Assembly (NCBI GenBank): GCA_947176535.1
Contig: CAMWQU010000017.1
Span: 1 to 46,560, forward strand
Source of the DNA: an uncultured Prevotellaceae bacterium
GTDB taxonomy: Bacteria > Bacteroidota > Bacteroidia > Bacteroidales > Bacteroidaceae
Length of the DNA stretch: 46,560 bases
Reading direction: 5' to 3'
A model generated the notes under the pieces. It did not search any database. It worked only from the letters and a program-made list of their open reading frames with translations, and was not told the DNA's origin. The translations under genes were made by a program, and so were the position numbers. Positions 24,729-33,997 of the stretch are shown piece after piece (positions within the stretch are counted from its first letter, which is position 1; the number at the start of each line of letters is the position of its first letter).

Positions 24729-24736
24729 CAAAGGTA
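24729..24736 (-). promoter_or_regulatory. -7 box abutting the SPOR protein start codon
   Basis: The reverse strand reads TACCTTTG and the ATG begins only 4 nt later, so +1 should fall at or next to the A of ATG: a candidate leaderless transcript. No clear -33 element. Confidence 0.5.
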
Positions 24737-24798
24737 TAAAATAAATATGAATTACGGTTTATAGTCGGCTAAATAATTTCAAACTTTTTTGCATCCTC

Positions 24799-24829
24799 TT
24801 GTTTAATCCGATTATTATCAGTATATTTG
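24799..24829 (+). promoter_or_regulatory. Promoter for rfbC
   Basis: TTG (24799-24801), 20 nt, TATATTTG (24822-24829). A strong match to the Bacteroidota consensus with a leader of about 23 nt. Confidence 0.78.
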
Positions 24830-24855
24830 CTTTTATAACCTAAAAAGCATTGGAA

Positions 24856-25404
24856 ATGGAGTATATAATGACGGAACTGGAGGGTGTCTGGATATTGGAA
24901 CCGAAGGTGTTCGGAGATTCACGCGGCTATTTCATGGAAACGTTCAAACAAGATGATTTTGAACGACATATCGGCCGTATAAATTTCGTGCAGGATAACG
25001 AGTCGAGGTCGTCATACGGCGTTCTTCGCGGCCTGCATTATCAGAAAGGCGATGACAGTCAGGCGAAGCTCGTGCGCGTAATCAAAGGTCGTGTGCTGGA
25101 CGTGGCGGTAGACCTCCGTCGCACGTCGCCGACGTTCGGTCGCCATCTGGCCGTGGAACTGAGCGAGGACAACAAACGTCAGTTCTTCATCCCCCGTGGC
25201 TTTGCCCACGGCTTTGTGGTGCTGAGCGACGAAGCCATATTCTGTTATAAGGTAGATAACGTCTACGCTCCGCAGAGTGAGTGCTCCATCCGCTACAACG
25301 ATCCCACACTTGCTATCTCCTGGCCCATTCCCGAAGCGGATATGAAACTTTCCGCCAAAGACACTGACGGCGTGGACTTCCGCGAGGCCGTTCTGTTCGA
25401 TTGA
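24856..25404 (+). CDS. rfbC: dTDP-4-dehydrorhamnose 3,5-epimerase
   Basis: RfbC/RmlC epimerises dTDP-4-keto-6-deoxyglucose on the way to dTDP-L-rhamnose for surface glycans. The 182-residue cupin has the catalytic histidine in VLRGLHYQ (H61), the basic stretch KLVRVIKGRVLDVAVDLR, FIPRGFAHGFVVLS, and FCYKVDNVYAP. ATG 24856 is chosen over a TTG two codons upstream; ATG 24868 is a further possibility. The other rhamnose genes (rfbA, B, D) are not adjacent, so rfbC stands alone behind its own promoter. Palindrome array 3 follows. Confidence 0.95.
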   Translation: MEYIMTELEGVWILEPKVFGDSRGYFMETFKQDDFERHIGRINFVQDNESRSSYGVLRGLHYQKGDDSQAKLVRVIKGRVLDVAVDLRRTSPTFGRHLAVELSEDNKRQFFIPRGFAHGFVVLSDEAIFCYKVDNVYAPQSECSIRYNDPTLAISWPIPEADMKLSAKDTDGVDFREAVLFD

Positions 25405-25434
25405 TTCGTGGCCCTAAAAACGACCCTCCGAACG

Positions 25435-25544
25435 GTCGCCCCGTGGACGGGGTGGAATCCATAGCGGGACGAGGGCTTGTCCATATATGGATTGAAGCCC
25501 GTCCATATATGGACTAAGTCGAGTCCATACCGGGGCTGAGATTT
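25435..25544. repeat. 22-nt tandem palindrome array 3 (4 clear units, perhaps 5)
   Basis: The word TCCATA recurs exactly every 22 nt, in units starting at 25457, 25479, 25501 and 25523. The two central units contain the palindrome TCCATATATGGA; the second is the perfect GTCCATATATGGAC. The 22 nt before them (25435-25456) also fold as a palindrome (CCCCGTGGACGGGG) and may be a diverged fifth unit. GGGCTT and AAGCCC bracket the second unit, extending its stem. The array lies between the converging rfbC and TonB-receptor-like genes. Confidence 0.85.
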
Positions 25545-25593
25545 GGCCTCCTAATGCCCTTGGCGCAGAAACGTCCGATCTCGGCGTATGCCG

Positions 25594-27678
25594 TCAGAGC
25601 CGTTTCATTTCAGCTTCCGCTGCGGATGTACCTTTATACTTGCTCTTATGGGGGTGGAAATTGTAGATTACGCTGAGTGAGGCCCCGCGATGGTCATAAC
25701 TCTGATGCTTGTCTACAAATACGCCGTAGGTATTCATTGTCCAATTATTGTTGGCTGTATTGAATATGTCTGTAGCCGAAAGTTTTACGGTCAGCGACTT
25801 ATTGAAGAAGCTCTTACCGACCGAGGCATCCATCGTAAACCACGTTGTTCCGAAACGGTTGGTGTGCATATCGCCCTGAGTGCGTCCGCTGACATTTGCC
25901 GTAATTGTCCAGCCGTGAGGCAATGAAAATGTGTTGTCAAAGTCGTAGGAGAAGATAGGCTTGTTATATCTGATATTGTCCAGTTTGAGCCACTGGCGGT
26001 ACATACCGGCCATGACGTTGGGTGTCCAACGTCGTAGCGGCTGACTCCAGATGAGATATAGGTTGAGTGCCGAAACGTCGATGTTCACCGGGTGCATAAC
26101 GAGTTGGAGATTATGGGCGGGGTATTGCTGCTTGACGTATGCGTAAGTGTCGATAGAGCGAGTAAAATCGGCTTGTAGCATGAAGCCCTTCCACATGCCG
26201 AACAACTGAACGTCGTGCATATTCTCGTCGTGTAGCCCCGGATTACCTCCTTCTATCTCGTGTAGTCCGACGTAGCTCAACGAACCGGTAAGTTGCGAAT
26301 AGGGTGGTTTGATTGTCACCCTCTTATAGGTGAGAGTTATCTGTGCCTCCTCGTTGAAGGAATAGTCAAGTGACAGATTCGGCGTAAACAGATGGTCGCG
26401 ACGGCTTACGTCCTCGTCGCGCTTCCCGTCTATCTTGAAGTCATAATCTACATACTCGTACCTTGCTCCGACGGATAAGGAGAACTTGCCGAGCGTGCGC
26501 GACCATGTTGCGAACAGGGCCGCCGATGTCTGTTTGGCATCCGTCAGTGAGGAGGGGATGTATTCGCTGACTTGGGCGTTCTGCATTTGGTAGTCCAGCG
26601 AAGTACAGGTATAGCTGTCTTGTGTCCCGACAATGAAGTCTCCGTTCCATAAGGGGAAATTCAGATATAGCTTTCCTGCCCATAGGGCCGAGTGGCGTTT
26701 GTCCGTGGAGTTGATGTCAGGATTCGTCGTTGATTCGGGGTATGTCGTAGCAGTCTTGTTACTACTGTGCGACTGGCGGAAGTCACCATCGAAGTGTAGC
26801 AGATACTTGTCTGCAAAGGTGTTCTCATAGTAAAGCGCAGCCAAATGAGTATGTGACCGCATCCGCTTGTCTATGTCACGGCTTATAGCCGGATAATCGT
26901 CAAGCCATTCAGTTCCGGAATTGTTGAAATCGCCACGTTCGGGATTATAACGGTAATAAGAGCCAAACGACTGAGCCCCCTTGGCATAGTTGAATCCCGC
27001 TTCCACAATGCCTGTCGTAGTGGGATGCGAATTGTGCTGACTGCTTCCCACAACGGTTTCCTTGTCGCCATACCAAAGTTTGTTTGTGGTAGTGCTTTTT
27101 GTAAGGGAATTATTGCGATTGCCCGTTCCCTTGCCAAAGACCTCCCAGTTGCCGATTCGGTAGCTGAGTCCGAGATCATTCATTGCCGACCATTTGCGAC
27201 GTCGTTGAATCCGGAACTGGTCGGTGAGTGACAAACCTTGTGCAAAGCTGCGCCGGGTAGTGATTTTCAGTACCGCCCCACAATTACTCGCATAAGCGGA
27301 TCCGGGGGCCATGAGCAATTCTACTTTCTTCAGTTGGGATGAAAGTAACTGCTGTAGTTCTTGCTCGTCACGCATCGGGCGGCCGTCGATGTAAATTTCG
27401 ATATTACTTTTGCCGATGACGCTGACAGTATTGTCCTGCACCTTTATCATCGGGAGCTGTGCAAGCACGTCAAGGGCATTGCCGAGGTTGGCAAGATTGG
27501 TGCCGGGAATCGTGGATATGAGCGTAGAGCCGACAAGTTTCGTGGCAGGTTGTTTGGCTGTTATTACCACCTCCTGCAACTTTCGGGTGAGGCTGTCGGT
27601 TGCCTCCTCGTTTTGGGCCCGTATCGTTCCGGCGGTGAAAATCGCAGTTAGGATTACTATGAATGGTTTAGCATCCAT
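25594..27678 (-). CDS. TonB-receptor-like outer-membrane beta-barrel protein
   Basis: A 694-residue outer-membrane protein with a signal peptide (MDAKPFIVILTAIFTAGTIRA) and a plug-like region (LQEVVITAKQPATKLVGSTL, LDVLAQLPMIKVQ, IEIYIDGRPMRDEQELQQLL) followed by a long barrel with many alternating aromatic strands. It fits the OMP_b-brl type receptors of Bacteroidota. Unlike many of those it has no carboxypeptidase-regulatory-like N-terminal domain. Transport or signalling substrate unknown; no SusD partner is adjacent. It starts 6 nt after the DEAD-box helicase gene, so it is probably the last gene of that transcript. Confidence 0.82.
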   Translation of the reverse strand: MDAKPFIVILTAIFTAGTIRAQNEEATDSLTRKLQEVVITAKQPATKLVGSTLISTIPGTNLANLGNALDVLAQLPMIKVQDNTVSVIGKSNIEIYIDGRPMRDEQELQQLLSSQLKKVELLMAPGSAYASNCGAVLKITTRRSFAQGLSLTDQFRIQRRRKWSAMNDLGLSYRIGNWEVFGKGTGNRNNSLTKSTTTNKLWYGDKETVVGSSQHNSHPTTTGIVEAGFNYAKGAQSFGSYYRYNPERGDFNNSGTEWLDDYPAISRDIDKRMRSHTHLAALYYENTFADKYLLHFDGDFRQSHSSNKTATTYPESTTNPDINSTDKRHSALWAGKLYLNFPLWNGDFIVGTQDSYTCTSLDYQMQNAQVSEYIPSSLTDAKQTSAALFATWSRTLGKFSLSVGARYEYVDYDFKIDGKRDEDVSRRDHLFTPNLSLDYSFNEEAQITLTYKRVTIKPPYSQLTGSLSYVGLHEIEGGNPGLHDENMHDVQLFGMWKGFMLQADFTRSIDTYAYVKQQYPAHNLQLVMHPVNIDVSALNLYLIWSQPLRRWTPNVMAGMYRQWLKLDNIRYNKPIFSYDFDNTFSLPHGWTITANVSGRTQGDMHTNRFGTTWFTMDASVGKSFFNKSLTVKLSATDIFNTANNNWTMNTYGVFVDKHQSYDHRGASLSVIYNFHPHKSKYKGTSAAEAEMKRL

Positions 27679-27684
27679 GTGGGC

Positions 27685-29067
27685 TTATTCTTCCTTCCCG
27701 GATTTTTTGTTTCCGCGATGCCTCCTCCGTTTGTTGCTATGGGTACTTTTGGCCTTTCCGTCGTTTTCGTTGCTGCCGCCGGTTTGAACGTTTCCGTTGG
27801 GGGCATCTTGCTTTTTGGGGTTGTTCTTTCCCTGCTTTCTGCCGTGCCGGCCGCCTCCGGAGGACTTACCTCTGCGGTTACGACCGCCTCTGCCGTGCCG
27901 GTTTCCGCTTTCTTCCCTGTAAACCGGGGCCGGGCCCAATTCGGCAGGTACCTCTTCTTTGTCGATGCTCTTCTCGAGGAAACGTTCGATTTCGCGGAAG
28001 CGCATCTGGTCTTTCTCGTTCACCAACGTGATGGCGGCACCTTCGGCACCGGCACGGGCCGTGCGACCGATGCGGTGAACGTAGTCCTCTGCATCGTGGG
28101 GCACATCGTAGTTGATTACGAGTTGAATATCGTCGATGTCTATGCCGCGTGCCACGATGTCCGTAGCCACAAGGATGTTAATTTTCTGACTCTTGAAGCG
28201 GAACATCACGTCGTCGCGCTCGGACTGCAACAGGTCGCTGTGCATGGCTCCGACATTGAATCCCTCCCGTTTCAGGGTCACGGCAAGGTCTTTCACTTTC
28301 AGCTTGGAACCGGCAAAGATGATGACCCGTTCGGGCGTCTTGTTCCGGAACAGAGACTTTATGATGCCCACTTTCTGCGTTTCGCGACAGATGTAGGCAC
28401 TCTGGTGGATGCCGTCGGCCGGTTTGGACACGGCCAGAGATACCTCCACGGGATTGTGCAGAATGGTTTTAGCCAGTTCCACAATCTTTCCGGGCATGGT
28501 GGCGGAGAACATGATGGTCTGCCGCTGCTTGGGCAGCTCCCGTTCTATCTGCATGATGTCGTCGGAGAAGCCCATGTCGAGCATACGGTCTGCCTCGTCG
28601 AGAATGAAAAACGAGACGCGGGATAGGTCGATGTTGCCTAATGAAATGTGGCTGATGAGACGTCCCGGCGTGGCAATGATGATACTGGCCCCGGTGTCGA
28701 AGCCTCTTTTCTCCTGCTCGTAGCGGATGCCGTCGTTTCCTCCGTAGACGGCCACGCTGTTGATGCCGTCAAGGTAGTAGGAAAAGCCCTGCATGGCCTG
28801 GTCTATCTGTTGTGCCAGTTCGCGCGTCGGGGCCATGATGACGCAGTTCACGGCGTCAGCCGGATAGTCACACTCGTCGAGCATGGAGAGCACGGGCAGC
28901 AGGTAGGCCGCCGTCTTTCCGGTTCCGGTCTGAGCCACGCCGATGAGGTCGTGCCCTTCCAAAATGGGGGGTATGGCATGTTCCTGAATAGGAGTAGTGT
29001 CGGTAAAGTTCATGGCGTCGAGTGCATCAAGCACGTTGTCGCTGAGATCCAAATCGTAGAAATCCAT
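27685..29067 (-). CDS. DEAD-box RNA helicase
   Basis: An ATP-dependent RNA helicase of 460 residues, RhlE-like. Motifs in order: Q motif (FTDTTPIQ), Walker A AQTGTGKT (45-52), PTRELAQQI, ATPGRLI, DEAD in FILDEADRMLDMGF, SAT in MFSATMP, and HRIGRTARAG. From about residue 375 a low-complexity basic tail (GRGGRNRRGKSSGGGRHGR and RRRHRGNKK) follows, which would bind RNA non-specifically. Likely roles are ribosome assembly or mRNA turnover; the sequence does not decide. The gene lies 48 nt after lptG on the same strand and 6 nt before the receptor-like gene. Confidence 0.95.
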   Translation of the reverse strand: MDFYDLDLSDNVLDALDAMNFTDTTPIQEHAIPPILEGHDLIGVAQTGTGKTAAYLLPVLSMLDECDYPADAVNCVIMAPTRELAQQIDQAMQGFSYYLDGINSVAVYGGNDGIRYEQEKRGFDTGASIIIATPGRLISHISLGNIDLSRVSFFILDEADRMLDMGFSDDIMQIERELPKQRQTIMFSATMPGKIVELAKTILHNPVEVSLAVSKPADGIHQSAYICRETQKVGIIKSLFRNKTPERVIIFAGSKLKVKDLAVTLKREGFNVGAMHSDLLQSERDDVMFRFKSQKINILVATDIVARGIDIDDIQLVINYDVPHDAEDYVHRIGRTARAGAEGAAITLVNEKDQMRFREIERFLEKSIDKEEVPAELGPAPVYREESGNRHGRGGRNRRGKSSGGGRHGRKQGKNNPKKQDAPNGNVQTGGSNENDGKAKSTHSNKRRRHRGNKKSGKEE

Positions 29068-29115
29068 TCTAAAATCTGCTATTATTGCTATTTATTATTA
29101 GTTACCATACAATCT

Positions 29116-30222
29116 TTATCTCGGTGCCCGCTTGTAGAGGTAGTAGGCGATAAAGGAGAACAATATGTTGGGTAGCCAGACGGCGATGGCCGGCGGCACG
29201 TCGGCATTGACGGCAAAGCCCGCCGTGATGGCCTGAAAGAACGCATAGGCCACGCTCAGCACAAGTCCCACGCCGAGGGAGAAACCCATGCCACCCTTGC
29301 GTTTGCGACTGGAGAGGGAGACACCGATAACGGTCATGATGAATGCGGCAAATGTGGAGGCATAGCGTTTGTAGTATTCCACTTGAAAAGGCTTCAGGTT
29401 GCCCGTTCCGCGGATGCGTGCCCGGTCGATGTACTCCAACAGTTCGCTGTTCGTCATTGTCTCCTGAAAGTTGCGTGTGGAAAGGAAGTCGCTCGGCTCC
29501 ATGACGATAAGCGAATCTATCTGCTCGAAGTGGGTGATACGTTCCCGCATACCCCGCATATCCCGGATGGTGGCGTTGCGGATTTTCCAGTGAAAACGTT
29601 CGTTCGCCAGTGTGTCATAAGTGATGCTCGACGCCGTGAGGTGCGAAACGAGTTTCTTTTTCTCGAACTTATCAAGCTGAAAGCGGTAGCCGGTTTTTGT
29701 GGGCCCGTCGAAATGTTCGATGAACGCTATCACACCCGTGTCCACCTGCATCTGCACGTTATCGGCATACGTGGCATTTTTTTTTCGGCGTTTGTATTGG
29801 TTTTCAAACTCCAAACGTGTGACCGAACTGCGCGGAATTATCTCGGAACCAAGATAGAACGTGATGACGGAAATGATGGTCGCACTGATGAGGTAGGGGC
29901 GCATCAGCCGGCCCAGACTGATGCCCGTACTGATGATGGCTATAATCTCACTGTTTCCGGCCAGCTTCGACGTAAAGAAGATGACGGAAATAAAGACGAA
30001 CAGGGAGGAGAAGAGATTGGCGTAATACGGAATGAAGTTGAGGTAATATTCGGCAATCTCCACCCACGGCGCACCGTTCTGTGTGAGTTTGTCGATGTTA
30101 TCGTTATAATCGAAGACCACCGCCACACTGATGATGAGCAGGATGGAGAAGAAATAGGTACCCAGGAACTTTCCCATGATGTAGGTATCTATTCGTTTCA
30201 GAAACGGCGGTCTCAGTTTCAT
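29116..30222 (-). CDS. lptG: LptF/LptG family permease
   Basis: A 368-residue inner-membrane protein of the YjgP/YjgQ family, the transmembrane subunit of the LptB2FG transporter that extracts lipopolysaccharide towards the outer membrane. Family features are the N-terminal IDTYIMGKFLGTYFF, three N-terminal membrane segments, a periplasmic domain (about 125-260), and three C-terminal segments ending SFIAYYLYKRAPR. The choice of LptG over LptF is from overall resemblance only. It lies between tgt (55 nt) and the helicase gene (48 nt). Confidence 0.88.
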   Translation of the reverse strand: MKLRPPFLKRIDTYIMGKFLGTYFFSILLIISVAVVFDYNDNIDKLTQNGAPWVEIAEYYLNFIPYYANLFSSLFVFISVIFFTSKLAGNSEIIAIISTGISLGRLMRPYLISATIISVITFYLGSEIIPRSSVTRLEFENQYKRRKKNATYADNVQMQVDTGVIAFIEHFDGPTKTGYRFQLDKFEKKKLVSHLTASSITYDTLANERFHWKIRNATIRDMRGMRERITHFEQIDSLIVMEPSDFLSTRNFQETMTNSELLEYIDRARIRGTGNLKPFQVEYYKRYASTFAAFIMTVIGVSLSSRKRKGGMGFSLGVGLVLSVAYAFFQAITAGFAVNADVPPAIAVWLPNILFSFIAYYLYKRAPR

Positions 30223-30277
30223 GTAGGTGTTTATTTCTTACGATTCTTTTACATTCCGGTGACTCCGTCTTCCCGTG

Positions 30278-31408
30278 TTACAGGCGGTTGGTGACTCTGC
30301 GCATCATCACGGACTTCCACGTTGTGAATGTTCCGTCGAGGATGTGCTTGCGGGCTTCTCCCACGAGATAGAGGTAGAACGCGAGGTTGTGGATGCTGGC
30401 AATCTCCATCGCCAACAGTTCTCCCGCCTTGAAGAGGTGGTGCAGATAGGCTTTGCTGTAATACGTGTCCACCGATGCCGTTCCGTTCGGGTCGATGGGG
30501 CTAAAGTCGTTCTCCCACTTCTTGTTGCGCAGATTCATGATGCCCTCCGAGGTGAAGAGCATCGCATTGCGCCCGTTGCGGGTCGGCATCACGCAGTCGA
30601 ACATGTCCACTCCGCGCTCGATACCCTCCAGCAGGTTGGCCGGGGTGCCCACGCCCATCAAGTAGCGGGGGCGGTCGGTGGGGAGAATGGCGTTCACCTC
30701 CTCTATCATTTCATACATCACTTCCGCCGGTTCGCCCACGGCAAGTCCGCCGATGGCATTGCCGTCACACTCTTTCGAGGCCACAAACTCGGCCGATTGC
30801 CGGCGCAGGTCGCGGAACGTGCAGCCCTGCACAATCGGGAACAGGCTCTGATGATAGCCGTAGAGTGGGGGCGTCTCGTTGTAACGCTTCAGGCAGCGGT
30901 CGAGCCACCGATGCGTCAGGCCCAGGCTCTTCCGCGCATAGTCGTAGTCGCTGGTGCCCGGAGGACACTCGTCCAGTGCCATGATGATGTCGGCACCGAT
31001 GCTACGTTCGATATCCATTACCCGTTCGGGCGAGAAGAAATGTTTCGAGCCGTCGATGTGGCTGGTGAAGTAGCATCCCTCCTCCCGTAGTTTCCGGATA
31101 TTGGTCAGCGAGAACACCTGAAAGCCGCCGCTGTCCGTCAGTATGGGACGGTCCCAGTTGATGAAGCGGTGCAGACCGCCCGCCTGCTCCAGAATCCCGG
31201 TTCCGGGACGCAGGTAGAGGTGGTACGTATTTCCCAAAATAATCTGAGCACCGACCTCCTCCTTCAGGTCTCGCTGCATAACTCCTTTCACACTCCCCAC
31301 CGTGCCGACAGGCATGAAGATGGGAGTTTCTATCCGACCGTGGTCGGTGGTGATGACTCCGGCCCGTGCTTGGGTCTTGTCGTCAGTATGTATCAGTTCA
31401 AATTTCAA
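30278..31408 (-). CDS. tgt: Queuine tRNA-ribosyltransferase lacking the zinc cysteines
   Basis: Tgt exchanges guanine 34 for preQ1 in tRNAs with GUN anticodons. The 376-residue protein has the general base D92 (LTDSGGFQVFSL) and the nucleophile D271 (FDCVMPTRNGR). In the usual zinc site CxCxxC...H, the aligned positions are G309, A311 and D314, with only H340 (SIHN) kept, so structural zinc is probably not bound. The start is TTG 31408: a TGA stop lies two codons upstream (31412-31414) and the first in-frame ATG is at Met32, inside the conserved core. It is 31 nt downstream of lon. Confidence 0.93.
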   Translation of the reverse strand: MKFELIHTDDKTQARAGVITTDHGRIETPIFMPVGTVGSVKGVMQRDLKEEVGAQIILGNTYHLYLRPGTGILEQAGGLHRFINWDRPILTDSGGFQVFSLTNIRKLREEGCYFTSHIDGSKHFFSPERVMDIERSIGADIIMALDECPPGTSDYDYARKSLGLTHRWLDRCLKRYNETPPLYGYHQSLFPIVQGCTFRDLRRQSAEFVASKECDGNAIGGLAVGEPAEVMYEMIEEVNAILPTDRPRYLMGVGTPANLLEGIERGVDMFDCVMPTRNGRNAMLFTSEGIMNLRNKKWENDFSPIDPNGTASVDTYYSKAYLHHLFKAGELLAMEIASIHNLAFYLYLVGEARKHILDGTFTTWKSVMMRRVTNRL

Positions 31409-31439
31409 ATCTCAGTCTTGTTAGATGGTGTCGCAGGAT

Positions 31440-33890
31440 TCACTTCCCGTCTTTCCGGGGGATGGTATATTCAACGGCATCCGCCACTTTCTCGTCGAGC
31501 AGGGCATATTCGAAGACGTCCTTCACGGTATCGACGTAATGGAACGACACGCCGTTGAGATACATTTCCGGGATTTCCTCCACATCCTTGCGGTTGTCCC
31601 GGCAGATGATGATTTCGCGTATGCCGGCCCGTTTGGCGGCCAGCACCTTCTCCTTGATGCCGCCCACGGGCAGCACTTTGCCCCGCAGGGTGATTTCTCC
31701 CGTCATGGCAATGTAGGGGCGCACTTTCCGCTGCGTGAGGGCCGATGCGATGGACGTTGCCATCGTAATGCCCGCCGAGGGGCCATCCTTGGGCGTGGCA
31801 CCTTCGGGAACATGCAGGTGAATGCCCCAGTGCTCGAAGATTTGCGGGTCTATGCCGAGTTTGTCGGCATGTGCCTTGATGTACTCCAGAGCCAGCATGG
31901 CACTTTCTTTCATCACGTCGCCGAGGTTGCCTGTCAGCGTGAGGTTTCCGCTCTTGCTGCGGCTCAGACTGGTTTCGATAAACAGAATCTCGCCGCCCAC
32001 GCTCGTCCATGCCAGTCCTGTCACCACGCCGGCCATCTCGCCGTCCTGATAGGAATCGCGGTTATACGGTTCTTTGCCCAGCAGACGCTTCGCCTGCTCG
32101 ATGTCAATCTTCACCTCGCTGTAATCCTTGTCGCGGGCAATGTTGAGGGCCACCTTGCGGAAAATCTTGTTCAGCAGTTTCTCCAAAGCGCGCACGCCGC
32201 TTTCCCGCGTGTAATGCTCAATGACAAACTCGATGGCCTCTTTGGTCATTTTCACGTCCTTGCGCTCCTGCAGTCCGTTAGCCTCCTTGGCCTTCCGGAT
32301 GAGGTGCTTGCGGGCGATTTCCGTCTTCTCTTCCGTGCAGTACCCCGTCAGTTCTATCAGCTCCATGCGGTCGAGCAGCGGGCGGGGAATGCGACTGATG
32401 TCGTTGGCCGTGGCGATGAACATCACCTTGGACAGGTCATAGTCGATGTCGAGGTAGTTGTCGTGGAACGTCGTGTTCTGTTCGGGGTCCAGTACTTCGA
32501 GCAGTGCCGAAGACGGGTCGCCGTGCATGGTCATTCCTCCGATTTTGTCGATTTCGTCCAAGATAAACACCGGATTGTTGGAACCGGCCTTGATGATGCT
32601 TTTGAGAATGCGGCCCGGCATGGCTCCGATGTAGGTGCGCCGGTGTCCGCGGATTTCGGACTCGTCGTGCAGTCCGCCCAGTGAGGCACGCACGTATTTC
32701 CGCTTCAGGGCCGAAGCGATGCTGCGTCCGAGCGAGGTTTTGCCCACTCCCGGAGGCCCATAGAGGCAGAGAATGGGCGATTTCATGTCACCCCTCAGTT
32801 TCAGGATGGCCAGATGCTCCAGAATGCGCTCCTTCACTTTCTCCATGCCGTAGTGGTCGTGGTTGAGCACGCGCTCGGCATTGTTGATATTCAGGTTGTC
32901 TCGGGTATATTCCTCCCAGGGGAGTTCCAGTATCGTCTGCAGGTATGTCAGTTCGATGTTGTATTCGGGGCTTTGCGGATTGATGCGTTCCAACTTGCTC
33001 AGCCCGTCCGTGAACACGTCGCGGGCGTACTGCGGCATCTTTTTCGTCTCGGCGGCGGCATGCAGTTTCTCCAAGTCCCGCGTCGGGCCGGCTCCGCCCA
33101 GTTCCTCCTGAATGTTCTTTATCTCCTGTTGCAGAAACCATTCGCGCTGCTGCTGATTCAGGTCTACCTGCGTGCGTTGTAGGATGCGGTTCTTCATGTT
33201 CACGAAGCTCTGCACCGTGTTGATGCTCTGAATGAGCCGCGTGGCGCGTTCCCTGACGAGTCCCAGGCCCAGCATTTCCCGCTTGTCCTGTTCGGGAAGC
33301 GGCAGCGTGGTGCAGAGGAAGTTGAGCATGAACAGATGGTTGCTGATGTTCAGCACCGCAAACTTGGCCTCGTTGGGGATGTCCTCGTGGGTCTCGATGA
33401 GGCGTATGGCACGCTTGCGGCAGGTCTCGGCAAGCACGCGGAACTCCAGGTCGTCATTATTCGGATATAACTCATGCAACTGCTCCACCTCGGCATACAC
33501 AAACGTCTCCGTCTGGATGCGAGGGCCTAAATGGATGCGGCTGGCCGCCTGCAGAATGGCCGTCAGTCCGCCGTCGGGCATTTCCAGCACTTTCACGACC
33601 CGTGCGGCCACGCCCGTCTCGTTCAGCTCTGCCGTGAGCGGATTGTCCTCCTCGTTGTTTATCTGAGTGGAAGCTCCGATAAATTCTCCTGTCTTGAAAG
33701 CCTGCTTCACTAATTGCAGCGAACTCTCGCGGGTAACTCTGACGGGCGACATCACACAGGGGAAGAGTGTGAGGTTGCGCAGGGGCAGAACGGGCATCCG
33801 TGCAGGAAGCTCCTGCTCAAGGATTTGATTGATGTCTCCCTCGAAATCTGCGACAAAAGAAAATGGGGTCTGGTTGAAATCTTCGTTCAT
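31440..33890 (-). CDS. lon: ATP-dependent Lon protease
   Basis: Lon degrades misfolded and regulatory proteins in the cytosol as a hexamer. The 816-residue protein has an N-terminal LON domain (about 30-230), an AAA+ module with Walker A GPPGVGKT (378-385) and Walker B FILDEIDK (about 442-449), and a protease domain with the Ser-Lys dyad S705 (PKDGPSAG) and K748 (GGIKEKVL). ATG 33890 is preferred over an ATG at 33959 because the longer frame runs through the TATCTTTG promoter box at 33920-33927. Divergent from trmN6; followed by tgt on the same strand. Confidence 0.97.
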   Translation of the reverse strand: MNEDFNQTPFSFVADFEGDINQILEQELPARMPVLPLRNLTLFPCVMSPVRVTRESSLQLVKQAFKTGEFIGASTQINNEEDNPLTAELNETGVAARVVKVLEMPDGGLTAILQAASRIHLGPRIQTETFVYAEVEQLHELYPNNDDLEFRVLAETCRKRAIRLIETHEDIPNEAKFAVLNISNHLFMLNFLCTTLPLPEQDKREMLGLGLVRERATRLIQSINTVQSFVNMKNRILQRTQVDLNQQQREWFLQQEIKNIQEELGGAGPTRDLEKLHAAAETKKMPQYARDVFTDGLSKLERINPQSPEYNIELTYLQTILELPWEEYTRDNLNINNAERVLNHDHYGMEKVKERILEHLAILKLRGDMKSPILCLYGPPGVGKTSLGRSIASALKRKYVRASLGGLHDESEIRGHRRTYIGAMPGRILKSIIKAGSNNPVFILDEIDKIGGMTMHGDPSSALLEVLDPEQNTTFHDNYLDIDYDLSKVMFIATANDISRIPRPLLDRMELIELTGYCTEEKTEIARKHLIRKAKEANGLQERKDVKMTKEAIEFVIEHYTRESGVRALEKLLNKIFRKVALNIARDKDYSEVKIDIEQAKRLLGKEPYNRDSYQDGEMAGVVTGLAWTSVGGEILFIETSLSRSKSGNLTLTGNLGDVMKESAMLALEYIKAHADKLGIDPQIFEHWGIHLHVPEGATPKDGPSAGITMATSIASALTQRKVRPYIAMTGEITLRGKVLPVGGIKEKVLAAKRAGIREIIICRDNRKDVEEIPEMYLNGVSFHYVDTVKDVFEYALLDEKVADAVEYTIPRKDGK

Positions 33891-33919
33891 AAAATTATTG
33901 TGTACGCGTAAAACGGCTG

Positions 33920-33927
33920 CAAAGATA
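33920..33927 (-). promoter_or_regulatory. -7 box for lon
   Basis: The reverse strand reads TATCTTTG, giving a leader of about 26 nt before ATG 33890. It faces away from the trmN6 box in the same 107-nt intergenic region. Confidence 0.6.
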
Positions 33928-33982
33928 GAAAAAAAAGCCGTAAATACCACGCATTTCACGAAGATTAACGAAAATAAAGTTG

Positions 33983-33990
33983 TATCTTTG
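33983..33990 (+). promoter_or_regulatory. -7 box for trmN6, 7 nt before the start codon
   Basis: TATCTTTG ends at 33990 and the ATG is at 33998, so the predicted leader is only about 4 nt. No TTG at the usual spacing. Confidence 0.55.
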
Positions 33991-33997
33991 CGCCGTC

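Noticed and set aside
25435..25544. Dispersed REP/BIME-type element
   Set aside because: The unit word does not occur in the other three arrays; only the period and palindromic layout are shared.
25594..27678. SusC of a polysaccharide-utilisation locus
   Set aside because: Too short (694 residues), no carboxypeptidase-like N-terminal domain and no SusD neighbour.
27679..28626. A 315-codon forward frame opposite the DEAD-box gene
   Set aside because: Antisense to helicase motifs; the product has no recognisable domain.
31425..32684. A 419-codon forward frame opposite lon
   Set aside because: Antisense to the conserved protease and AAA+ parts of lon; no motif, low-complexity composition.
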